From Rossellomorea sp. y25 (GTDB taxonomy: Bacteria > Bacillota > Bacilli > Bacillales > Bacillaceae_B), in the NCBI RefSeq assembly GCF_038049935.1, contig NZ_CP145886.1:496001-560000 (forward strand): 64,000 nucleotides of DNA, in the 5' to 3' direction. The translations under genes were made by a program, and so were the position numbers. The notes beneath the pieces were generated by a model. That model was not told the origin of the DNA. It saw nothing but the letters and a program-made list of their open reading frames with translations, and did not search any database. This document shows, one piece after another, positions 35,249-43,336 of the stretch. Numbering within the stretch: the first letter of the stretch is position 1; each line of letters begins with the position of its first letter.

Positions 35249-35873
35249 AGTGGTATTTGTCGATGATCATGAAATGGTCAGGATCGGGGTCTCTTCTTAT
35301 TTATCTGCTCAGGCGGATATCGATGTTGTGGGGGAAGCGTCAGATGGAAAAGAAGGCGTCCAGCTTGCTCTGGAGCTGCGCCCGGATATTATTCTCATGG
35401 ATCTTGTGATGAAAGAGATGGATGGCATTCAAGCGACGAAGGAAATCATTCAAGAGTGGCCAGAAGCGAAGATTATCATCGTCACAAGCTTCTTAGACGA
35501 TGATAAGGTATACCCTGCCCTGGAAGCGGGGGCGGTCAGTTATATGCTGAAAACGTCGAAAGCAAGTGAGATTGCAGAAGCGGTTCGTAAGACGTATAAC
35601 GGCCAATCGATTCTTGAACCGGAAGTTACAGGGAAAATGATGACCCGCATGAGACAGAAGACCGTTTCTCATCCCCATGAGGAACTAACCAATCGTGAAC
35701 TGGAAATCCTTCTCCTGATGACGCAAGGGAAAACGAACCAGGAAATTGCCGATGAACTATTCATCGCCCTGAAAACAGTGAAAACCCATGTGAGCAATAT
35801 CCTCTCGAAGCTGGGTGTACAAGACAGAACACAAGCTGTAATATATGCCTTTAAACATGATTTAGTTAAATAA
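35241..35873 (+). CDS. liaR: LiaR response regulator
   Basis: A 210-residue NarL/FixJ-family regulator: receiver domain with phosphoacceptor Asp54 in [13 protein letters not shown] and a C-terminal LuxR helix-turn-helix ([43 protein letters not shown]). ATG 35241 follows GAAGGTG and overlaps the liaS stop; an upstream in-frame ATG (35217) is unlikely. In homologues it activates the liaI promoter. Confidence 0.93.
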   Translation: MIKVVFVDDHEMVRIGVSSYLSAQADIDVVGEASDGKEGVQLALELRPDIILMDLVMKEMDGIQATKEIIQEWPEAKIIIVTSFLDDDKVYPALEAGAVSYMLKTSKASEIAEAVRKTYNGQSILEPEVTGKMMTRMRQKTVSHPHEELTNRELEILLLMTQGKTNQEIADELFIALKTVKTHVSNILSKLGVQDRTQAVIYAFKHDLVK

Positions 35874-35879
35874 TCGTGC

Positions 35880-35917
35880 AAAGTGACCCAAAAAGAAAAC
35901 TTTTTGGGTCACTTTTT
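35880..35917 (+). terminator. Terminator of the lia operon
   Basis: Sixteen-base stem AAGTGACCCAAAAAG/CTTTTTGGGTCACTT with a short A-rich loop and T-run. Confidence 0.95.
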
Positions 35918-36126
35918 CGTATAGAGAAGGAGAAAGCAATTCTACCTTTCATCTTCAAAGGAAAAGCATCAGAATTCCAACGTGAAATATATATCTATTA
36001 AGGCTTGATGTTTTTGGGTAACAAGTATGAAAGAAATACAATTCTTTCATCAACGGAAGGAGGAATAATGGTAGAATAAGCGATATATTGTCAAATATTG
36101 AAAAATAACCTGTAGGGGGATATAAC

Positions 36127-37056
36127 GTGAACGCAAAATTCAGTAAGCCTAAAGGGTTCGGTGAAATACTGGACCACACATTTCGATTAAGCAAGAACCG
36201 CTTTAAAGACTTTTTTCTTATTTTCCTTATTCTGTTAGGGCCGGTTTATTTACTGCAGGCACTCATTGAACTGGCAGCAGGAGTCAGTTTTTTTAGAACC
36301 GTCGGTACAGGGGAAACCTGGTTCGATGGGATAGTCAACAGCTTTTCAGGCGAGTTTACTGCTGAAGAGGTACAGGAAGTAAATCTGGCAGCAGAGCTTG
36401 GTACAGGTCTTATTGGACTCATCAGTATAATTCTGGCTCCAATCGCTCAGGCGGCGATTTTATTTGCCCTTAATCATATGAGGAAAAATGAAGAATTTAC
36501 GGTGAAGCTTGTGATCAAGGAAGCATTCATCCGTTTTTGGCCGATTATCGGAAGCAGTCTCCTATTCGGTGTGATCGTATTCGGTATCGTTTTTGTTCCG
36601 ATTTTCATATTTGGTTTTGCCGGAGTATTCGGTGCTGCACTTCTGGAGCCGGGCGTCGGGATTGTGATCGCAGGGGTTGTCCTGTTGCTTGCATTCGCGG
36701 TTGCAGTAGCTTACCTATTAACGCGTTGGAGCTTCTACTTTGGAGCGGCAGCCATAGAAAATGACGCACCCGGTCTCGGCAGGAGCTGGAGGCTGACGAA
36801 GAAACGTGGATGGACCCTTCTTGGATTATTCATTGTTTTCGGCTTGATCATTGGAATCGTAAGTTCTGCCTTCGAATTGACGTTTGGACTGGTCTTAGGG
36901 AATAGTGTCCTGTACGGCATGATTATAAACGTTGTAACTTTATTTACGTCGATGCTGTTTGCCGTCGGATTCGGGGTTATGTTCCTTGATCTTAAAACGA
37001 GACATGATGCAGATGATTTGAATGAAATGATCGATGATTACAACGGAATCCAATAG
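36127..37056 (+). CDS. Polytopic membrane protein (YciC/GDPD-membrane-domain-like)
   Basis: A 309-residue protein starting at GTG 36127 behind TAGGGGGA. It has about six long hydrophobic segments, two of them Gly/Ala/Phe-rich, and the family-like start FGEILDHTFRLSKNRFKDFFLIFL. Similar proteins are annotated as glycerophosphoryl diester phosphodiesterase membrane domain or YciC-like, without catalytic residues. It heads a five-gene run (DUF4129, DUF4350, MoxR, DUF58), suggesting a role in the same membrane-associated complex. Confidence 0.65.
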   Translation: MNAKFSKPKGFGEILDHTFRLSKNRFKDFFLIFLILLGPVYLLQALIELAAGVSFFRTVGTGETWFDGIVNSFSGEFTAEEVQEVNLAAELGTGLIGLISIILAPIAQAAILFALNHMRKNEEFTVKLVIKEAFIRFWPIIGSSLLFGVIVFGIVFVPIFIFGFAGVFGAALLEPGVGIVIAGVVLLLAFAVAVAYLLTRWSFYFGAAAIENDAPGLGRSWRLTKKRGWTLLGLFIVFGLIIGIVSSAFELTFGLVLGNSVLYGMIINVVTLFTSMLFAVGFGVMFLDLKTRHDADDLNEMIDDYNGIQ

Positions 37057-37139
37057 CTTTGTTGAAAAATCGAAGTAACCAGTCTGGGTCCGGAAACCTC
37101 ATGCTTCCGGGCTTTTGATCTGAAAGCTAGGTGAAAAAG

Positions 37140-37784
37140 ATGTTGAATGAAAATAGAGCAAGAGATCAATTAGAAGAAATCTTGGATGGGGAGGAATATA
37201 AGGCCTATCGTGATGGATCTCAGGGGCTGCTGGCCAGCTGGTGGGGGAAGGCAAAGGAATGGCTTTCAGAACAGCTGGGAAAACTGTTCCCTTCCCTTGA
37301 ACCGACAGACGGGGCGGCATCAGGCATCCTGATCATGTTGATTGTCATTGCAGTGGCCATTCTCCTCGTTGTTGCATTCTTTGCCATTCGGAATGGAGTC
37401 CGAAAGCGGAAATTCCGCTCGAATAAACCACTGCAGTCCATGAATGAGATGGAGTGGTCTTACGAGAGACATTTAGACGAAGCTCATAAACAAGAGGGGC
37501 TCGAAGATTATTCGAGGGCAACCCGTCATATGTTCCTGGCCCTCCTTTTATACTTTCATGAAAGAGACTATCTCGAAGCAAAGGTCTGGAAAACAAATTG
37601 GGAGTATTATGATGAACTGCGTAAAGTGAATCGGGATTGGGCAGAGCGATTCTACAGGCTGGCCCTCCTGTTTGATGAGGTGACCTACGGTGAGCGGGAA
37701 GTGGAGGAAGAAGAGTATCTTCCCTATAAACAGGAAGCTCTAAGCTGGTTGGAACATGAAACGGATTCACAGCCTTACGCATAA
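37140..37784 (+). CDS. DUF4129-domain membrane protein
   Basis: A 214-residue single-pass protein: extracytoplasmic N-terminal part with a Trp-rich amphipathic stretch (LLASWWGKAKEWLSEQLGKLFP), a membrane helix (ILIMLIVIAVAILLVVAFF, about 62-80), then a DUF4129-like C-terminal domain (YSRATRHMFLALLLYFHERDYLEAKVWKTNWEYYDEL). ATG 37140 is favoured over GTG 37131 by AGGTG spacing. DUF4129 genes sit in MoxR/DUF58 clusters in many Firmicutes; function unknown. Confidence 0.75.
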   Translation: MLNENRARDQLEEILDGEEYKAYRDGSQGLLASWWGKAKEWLSEQLGKLFPSLEPTDGAASGILIMLIVIAVAILLVVAFFAIRNGVRKRKFRSNKPLQSMNEMEWSYERHLDEAHKQEGLEDYSRATRHMFLALLLYFHERDYLEAKVWKTNWEYYDELRKVNRDWAERFYRLALLFDEVTYGEREVEEEEYLPYKQEALSWLEHETDSQPYA

Positions 37785-37807
37785 GAGAAAGGAGGTAGGA
37801 ACGAGCA

Positions 37808-38938
37808 TTGAAAACAAATAGAAAGGCGTGGGTCTGGCTCACCACACTTTTAAGCTTATTTATCATCATCGGTGTATTTCTTTCTCCTGAAAAGCCTAAG
37901 GAGTATCCAGCTTATGTTTCCGAGTCTCCATCCCCGTCAGGAATCAAAGCCCTCTATACCTATTTGGAAAACGAAGGTGCGTCTATACAACGGTGGTCTT
38001 TTTCACCAGATGGGCTGCCTGCAACTGAATCTGATCAATTACTGATTATGGTAGAACCTTTTTCAATCCCTGAGCAAGAAGAAATGGAAGCTTACGAGAG
38101 TTTCATGAGGGCAGGCAATACCATACTATTATTAAAAGATAATCCAAAAGGAATGTTTGGCGCAAAGACGGTCCTATTAGGGGAAGGGCTCGATAATCCT
38201 CTTATACGTGATGGAAAAGGGAATACATATCAAACGGATATTTTATCGGACATAAGACTGGAAACGACGGATGAAGATACCATCTTATTAGATGATCGGG
38301 AGGGGACGATTGCCTACAGCTCTCCTATGGGTAAGGGTCAATTGATTGTCTCTACTTCACCGGGCTGGGTGATGAACGGGAATATCCTTGATAGGGATCA
38401 TCTACCGCTGATTCTCAGTCTATTAGAAAGCGGTCTCGCTGCCCGGAAAACGATCCTCATCGATGAATATCTTCACGGAGGGGAGAGTCAGGCGACCCTG
38501 GCTTCACTTTATCCCCAGTGGCTGCTGCTTATTTTACTTCAATTACTGATCTTCACCATCCTATGGCTCTGGATGCGGGGCAAGCGGTTTGGAAGTATTC
38601 TTGTTCCAAGAGAAGAGACGGTCCGATTCAGTGATGAGCGAATCAAGGCGCTTTCAGCCTGGTACTTAAAAGGGCGCCAATACAAAGAATCCTTAGTGAT
38701 TCAAGCCGAGTATGTCAGAGTTCTGTTCCAAGAACGGTGGGGGATCCCGACAAGCAAGGAATGGTCGGAATTGAACGGGACGTTGGAAAGAAAATTAACC
38801 ACCGTTTCTAAAAAAGAAATCGATTCGTTTTTATCAGGAATAAGGGTTGTATTAGAAAAAGAGCGCATCAGTAAACAGGAATACGTACTGTGGTCGAAAA
38901 AGATCGAACTATTCAGGAAAGAGGTGGAGGATCGTTGA
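37808..38938 (+). CDS. DUF4350-domain membrane protein
   Basis: A 376-residue protein starting at TTG 37808 (AGGAGGT 11 bases upstream). It has an N-terminal signal anchor (VWLTTLLSLFIIIGVFL), an extracytoplasmic domain with the DUF4350 pattern SPSPSGIKALYTYLENEG and LLIMVEPFSIPEQEEMEAYESF, a second membrane helix (WLLLILLQLLIFTILWLWM) and a cytoplasmic helical tail. DUF4350 resembles ThuA/GATase-like folds. Its stop overlaps the TTG start of the MoxR gene. Confidence 0.75.
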   Translation: MKTNRKAWVWLTTLLSLFIIIGVFLSPEKPKEYPAYVSESPSPSGIKALYTYLENEGASIQRWSFSPDGLPATESDQLLIMVEPFSIPEQEEMEAYESFMRAGNTILLLKDNPKGMFGAKTVLLGEGLDNPLIRDGKGNTYQTDILSDIRLETTDEDTILLDDREGTIAYSSPMGKGQLIVSTSPGWVMNGNILDRDHLPLILSLLESGLAARKTILIDEYLHGGESQATLASLYPQWLLLILLQLLIFTILWLWMRGKRFGSILVPREETVRFSDERIKALSAWYLKGRQYKESLVIQAEYVRVLFQERWGIPTSKEWSELNGTLERKLTTVSKKEIDSFLSGIRVVLEKERISKQEYVLWSKKIELFRKEVEDR

Positions 38939-39864
38939 AACCAGAAATCACATCCTTAATGGAGAAATATGAAGAGCGTATAGTAGGACAGAGCACGAAT
39001 CTCAAACTCTTGTTATCTTCCATCCTAGCAGGAGGGCATGTGCTGATTGAAGGAGTACCCGGCACTGGGAAAACCCAGATGGTGAAGACTCTTTCCAGGT
39101 TGCTCGGGGGAAGCTTTAACCGGATTCAATTCACACCGGATCTGTTACCGAGCGATATCACGGGAAGTACGATTTACAACATGAAGGATAGCAGCTTCCA
39201 GACGATCAAAGGGCCGATTTTCACGAATGTATTATTAGCCGATGAAATCAACCGGACACCGGCCAAAACCCAAGCGGCCCTGCTTGAAGCCATGGAAGAA
39301 AAGCAGGTGACGATTCAAGGATCAACGTATCCACTTGAAGAGGTATTTTTTGTGGTGGCCACCCAGAATCCGATTGAATTTGAAGGAACCTACCCACTGC
39401 CTGAAGCACAGCAGGATCGATTCCTCTTTAAGCTCGACATTGACTTTCCTTCCTTTGAGGAAGAGAAAAGCGTTTTAAAACAAGTGATTGAGAATCATTA
39501 TGATTCAAGTGAAGTGGGAGCGGTTCTAGACATTGAAACCTTCCTTTCCATCAGAAGGGAAATCGACGAGGTCACACTTAGTGACGCGGTGCTGGATTAT
39601 ATTATGCAGATTGTGAGAAAGACCCGTGAAACGGAGTCGATCCGCTTCGGGGCAAGTACAAGGGCAGCGATTTCGATTGGGAAAGCTGGACGTGCGTGGG
39701 CCTATCTGTCAGGGCGTGATTATGTCACACCGGATGATATCAAGATCGTCGCAAGACCGGCCCTAAGACACCGCATACAACTATCCCCGCATGTAGAATT
39801 GGAGGGAGTGACCATTGACCAAGTCATCCAAGAGCTTGTTGGGTCGATTCCTGTTCCAAGATAA
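38935..39864 (+). CDS. MoxR-family AAA+ ATPase
   Basis: A 309-residue ATPase of the MoxR group. Walker A is GVPGTGKTQMVKTL, Walker B LLADEINRTPAKTQAALLEAMEE, and sensor 1 FVVATQNPIEFEGTYPLPEAQQDRFLFK. The start is TTG 38935, right after GGTGGAGG and overlapping the upstream stop (TTGA). MoxR ATPases act as chaperone-like partners of VWA or DUF58 proteins, and a DUF58 gene follows with a 50-base overlap. Confidence 0.92.
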   Translation: MKPEITSLMEKYEERIVGQSTNLKLLLSSILAGGHVLIEGVPGTGKTQMVKTLSRLLGGSFNRIQFTPDLLPSDITGSTIYNMKDSSFQTIKGPIFTNVLLADEINRTPAKTQAALLEAMEEKQVTIQGSTYPLEEVFFVVATQNPIEFEGTYPLPEAQQDRFLFKLDIDFPSFEEEKSVLKQVIENHYDSSEVGAVLDIETFLSIRREIDEVTLSDAVLDYIMQIVRKTRETESIRFGASTRAAISIGKAGRAWAYLSGRDYVTPDDIKIVARPALRHRIQLSPHVELEGVTIDQVIQELVGSIPVPR

Positions 39865-41173
39865 GGGAATATTGCCGACTGCGAAGTTATTGATCTCGTA
39901 CCTTCTATTTTCCGGTATCCTTCTGGCAGGAACGTTTATTGGACTATCATGGACGATGATTTTTATAATGAACGGCTTATTTATCGTCGTGAGTCTCATT
40001 GACCTGACCCTATCGCCACCCAAAAAGGAAGTAGACATCAAGCGCAGTATCCCTGATCAAATGGAAAGGGGACTTGATTATCTCGTCGATCTGGAAATCA
40101 TAAACAGATCTAACCGTGAAATGGAGTTTCGGATCCTGGATGGTACCCCTCAAAGCTTTCAAACATCCTTTCCCTTAGAAGGGAAGCTTGAACAGGATTC
40201 AGCCGGGACCCTTACCTATGATGTGGTGACACCGGTAAGAGGAGACTATAACCTGACGAAGCTGTATCTTCGCTATCGAAGCTCCCTCGGGTTATGGGAA
40301 AAACAAAAAACAATGGAGCTCCAGGATGGGGTGAAAGTCATTCCGGATCTCACTGAAACGAAGAAAGTATTGGAGAGTGCACAGCAATTCTTACTGTATG
40401 AAGGGGTAAAGATCCGTAAGCAGCAAAGCGGTGCCGGAGAATTCTCCAAGATTAGAAATTATGTACTCGGGGACGATCCCAGAAAGATTAACTGGCGTCA
40501 AACCGCTAAGCTTCGTGAAGTGATGACCAATGAATATGAACCTGAGCATGGGAAGTACATCACGATTCTCATCGATTGCGGAAGAATGATGGGAGCAGAA
40601 ATGAAAAAAGCAAACCGGTTGGAAAAATCCCTGGAGGCGGCCCTGACCGTGACGGCAGCAGCCCTTCAAAACGGGGACTATGTGTCTGTCCTTGCTTTCA
40701 GTAAAGGTGTTAAGGTATATATCCCTCCGGCAAAAGGGATGGCGCATCTGCAAACGATCCTTCACCGCATTTATAATTTGAAGGTAGACGCAGCCGAATC
40801 CAATTATGCAGCAGTTCTTCATTATGTACAGACGGTTCAAAAGAAAAGAAGTCTGCTGTTATTATTTAGTGATGTACACACATTTCTTCATGAAGACAGT
40901 GCCCTGTTTTATTTACAGCGCCTGCGGAAACAGCATCTCTTTTTAACGATTGGGATAGAAGACGAAACGTTGGTCAAGAGGATCAAGACAGAGCCTGTTG
41001 ATTCAGAGCAGGCGATGATGAAGAGTATGGCCCAGAAGCAGATGCTCGTGAAGAAAAGGGAGAAAGCCAAGTGGGAAAAACAGGGCCTCCTGATGGTGGA
41101 GGCCCGTGAAGAGAAACTGGCCGCTACGGCTGTTTCGTACTATATTGATATGATGAATCGAGGGTTACTGTAG
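39815..41173 (+). CDS. DUF58-domain protein (MoxR partner)
   Basis: A 452-residue protein with two N-terminal membrane helices, a beta-rich region, then the DUF58 signature GEFSKIRNYVLGDDPRKINWRQTAK and a VWA-like part (ITILIDCGRMM; LLLLFSDVHT). Start TTG 39815 has GGAGGGAG eight bases upstream and lies inside the MoxR gene. MoxR and DUF58 proteins are thought to act together in maturation of a membrane or cell-wall complex. Its end overlaps the convergent SpoIIM-family gene by nine bases. Confidence 0.88.
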   Translation: MTKSSKSLLGRFLFQDKGILPTAKLLISYLLFSGILLAGTFIGLSWTMIFIMNGLFIVVSLIDLTLSPPKKEVDIKRSIPDQMERGLDYLVDLEIINRSNREMEFRILDGTPQSFQTSFPLEGKLEQDSAGTLTYDVVTPVRGDYNLTKLYLRYRSSLGLWEKQKTMELQDGVKVIPDLTETKKVLESAQQFLLYEGVKIRKQQSGAGEFSKIRNYVLGDDPRKINWRQTAKLREVMTNEYEPEHGKYITILIDCGRMMGAEMKKANRLEKSLEAALTVTAAALQNGDYVSVLAFSKGVKVYIPPAKGMAHLQTILHRIYNLKVDAAESNYAAVLHYVQTVQKKRSLLLLFSDVHTFLHEDSALFYLQRLRKQHLFLTIGIEDETLVKRIKTEPVDSEQAMMKSMAQKQMLVKKREKAKWEKQGLLMVEAREEKLAATAVSYYIDMMNRGLL

Positions 41174-42124
41174 GCTTGCCTTTAGCCGAAGCCTTCCGAT
41201 CGTCATATAGAGAATCAGACCGATAACCGTTAAAAAGGCAACCATATATTTTGCGAGTAGCGGTATGGCAGCAGGCGTTATGAATCCTTCGATGATCCCG
41301 GCGATCACAAACAGGGGTACCGTTCCGAGGAGCAGCTGGACGGATCGTTTCGCTTGCTGCTTTAATTGGTAGCCTCGTGTGAATCGTCCAGGTACAAAGA
41401 GCTTATAGCCCATTAAGAGTCCCGCACCGCCTGCAATGAAGATGGCTGTAAGCTCGATCATTCCATGGGGGACGATGTAAGCCCAGAATTCATAGCTCAT
41501 ACCCTGGTGCCAGAAGACAGCGGCCAGGGCACCTACAATGATTCCATTGTACACAAGCATATAGACAGTCAAAAGACCAAATGTCACCCCGCCGGCAAAG
41601 GCAAGGAAGGCGACTTTGATGTTATTGGTCATAATGGCAGCCGACATAAGTGAAGAATCCACCTGTCCGTCACTTTTCCCCAGATTAGAGGGATCCACCC
41701 CTTGAGACATCTCAGGGGGTAAAATGGAATAAAGATGAAGAGGGTCATTCACGACAGAAATGAAGGCACCGAGTGCACCGATCGTAAATAAAAGCATCGC
41801 CGTTACAACGAACTTCCACTGTTCAAGCAGTAATCCGATAAAGGTAGTGGAGAAAAAATGTCTAATTTGTTTTCCACTTGAGATTTGGTCTTTATATAAT
41901 AGATTGTGAGACTTTGATACGAGGCCGTTCAAATAATCGGTTACTTCTTCACCGGGAAAATAGGTCTGACTGTACGATAAATTCTGGGCAGCCTTTTGAT
42001 AAAGACGGTTGAATTGATCAATGGCAGGACCCGTTGTGTTCTTCCTCTTGCGAAGAGTCCCGAGGAGATCTTCTAACTGCTTCCAGTCGTCCCGGTGCTG
42101 TTTAACGAATTGCTTCACGTTCAT
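41165..42124 (-). CDS. SpoIIM-family (DUF95) membrane protein
   Basis: A 319-residue protein with a charged helical N-terminal third (VKQHRDDWKQLEDLLGTLRKRK) and five or six membrane helices; the signature NNIKVAFLAFAGGVTFGLLTVYMLVYNG and IVPHGMIELTAIFIAGGAGLLMG mark the stage II sporulation protein M family. It is longer than SpoIIM of the spore engulfment complex and, given its place beside MoxR/DUF58 and RDD genes, is probably the vegetative paralogue found in such clusters. Divergent from the RDD gene. Confidence 0.85.
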   Translation of the reverse strand: MNVKQFVKQHRDDWKQLEDLLGTLRKRKNTTGPAIDQFNRLYQKAAQNLSYSQTYFPGEEVTDYLNGLVSKSHNLLYKDQISSGKQIRHFFSTTFIGLLLEQWKFVVTAMLLFTIGALGAFISVVNDPLHLYSILPPEMSQGVDPSNLGKSDGQVDSSLMSAAIMTNNIKVAFLAFAGGVTFGLLTVYMLVYNGIIVGALAAVFWHQGMSYEFWAYIVPHGMIELTAIFIAGGAGLLMGYKLFVPGRFTRGYQLKQQAKRSVQLLLGTVPLFVIAGIIEGFITPAAIPLLAKYMVAFLTVIGLILYMTIGRLRLKASLQ

Positions 42125-42229
42125 TTTGACACCTACTTGTTCTGTTGATTTCTTATCTCTTATTATAGTAAGTTAAGAAAAAAATAGAAACCATTAAAGG
42201 TAAATTCATCCATAAGGGAGGGGATTGTA

Positions 42230-43033
42230 ATGCATGAAGAACAAGTCGATATTAGAACCCCCGAATATGTTTCCCTGCAATTTCAGCCTGCAGGTTTAGG
42301 GAGCAGGGCTGCAGCCCTGATGATTGATCAGCTGCTGTTAACAATCGTAAACATCCTGATCCTTGTGCTCCTGTTTTTTGTGACGTCGGGGAATAATGGC
42401 ATATTTAGTATGTTGGAAATCAACTCGACACTGTGGGGGATCGCCATCATCGCCATCTTCTTTCTCAACTGGGGGTATTTCTTTGCTTTAGAATTCTTCT
42501 GGGGTGGAAAGACGGTAGGGAAGCGATTATTGGGAATCCGGGTGATGCAGGAAAACGGACACAGTGTTACTCTCTTATCCTGTTTTATTCGCAATCTATT
42601 AAGAATCATCGATATGCTTCCTGTTTCCTATTTCATAGGTATGGTCATGATCTTCCTTCATTCTAAACATAAGAGGGTGGGGGATCTTGTAGCCGGAACC
42701 ATCGTTGTTCATGAGCGACGCGTCAAAGGGAAACGAAAAGAAAAAGCCATCGTGAAGGAAATCCGCCGACGCGGCTTGAGGAAAGAGGATTTAACGGTGG
42801 AAGAGTGGGAATTAAAGCAGCTCGGTGCGAAAGAATGGAATCTGATTAAAACGTACAGTAACCGATTCGTTCAGCTCCCCCTTTCAGAACGAAACCAATT
42901 AACCAAAAAGCTTGCTCTGATCCTCTATCCGAAACTGGGATTAGAAATACAGGATAAAACCTATGAGGAGCTTGAGGATACCCTTCTCCTTTTATACCTG
43001 GCATTAAGCGAAGAGTGGGAATTTGAATGGTAG
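42230..43033 (+). CDS. RDD-family membrane protein
   Basis: A 267-residue protein with the RDD signature (QPAGLGSRAAALMIDQLLL; FWGGKTVGKRLLGIRVM), about four helices in the first 150 residues, and a charged cytoplasmic tail of about 100 residues. RDD proteins may exchange ions or modulate partner proteins; function here unknown. AAGGGAGGGG precedes ATG 42230. Divergent from the SpoIIM-family gene with which it commonly clusters. Confidence 0.88.
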   Translation: MHEEQVDIRTPEYVSLQFQPAGLGSRAAALMIDQLLLTIVNILILVLLFFVTSGNNGIFSMLEINSTLWGIAIIAIFFLNWGYFFALEFFWGGKTVGKRLLGIRVMQENGHSVTLLSCFIRNLLRIIDMLPVSYFIGMVMIFLHSKHKRVGDLVAGTIVVHERRVKGKRKEKAIVKEIRRRGLRKEDLTVEEWELKQLGAKEWNLIKTYSNRFVQLPLSERNQLTKKLALILYPKLGLEIQDKTYEELEDTLLLLYLALSEEWEFEW

Positions 43034-43336
43034 AAAGCAGCAGAGTCTGGAGAGGGCTTTGCTGTTTTTTTATTTGTCAGATGACAAGGACTTTATACCT
43101 GATAAAGATTCCTTGTGGCTATTAAAGCAATCTTTCAAGAAATTAGATAATGACATAGAAAATTAAGTAAATATAGTAGGATAATGGTGATAGAGGTTTA
43201 CAATCACTAAACGTAATTTACAAAATAATTAGAAAAATAGTGTCCATTACCCCATTACATTACAAAATGCGACAAAATATACTTGTACTGTAATCATATA
43301 AATATATTTGTTATTTGCATTGAAAGGGGAAAGGGT
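43034..43336. other. 303-base intergenic stretch: terminator then AT-rich region
   Basis: Positions 43036-43072 form a terminator (AAAGCAGCAGAG...CTTTGCTG followed by seven T). The remainder is very AT-rich, with TATAAA-like boxes near 43298, and probably carries the promoter of the secreted PLD protein. No ORF or stable structure was recognised. Confidence 0.6.

Noticed and set aside
37345..37869. 174-codon minus-strand frame over the DUF4129/DUF4350 junction.
   Set aside because: Antisense shadow without start signal; both plus-strand genes are recognisable.
41165..42124. Treating the SpoIIM-family gene as the sporulation gene spoIIM itself.
   Set aside because: It is longer and lies in a MoxR/DUF58/RDD cluster, not in the usual spoIIM context.
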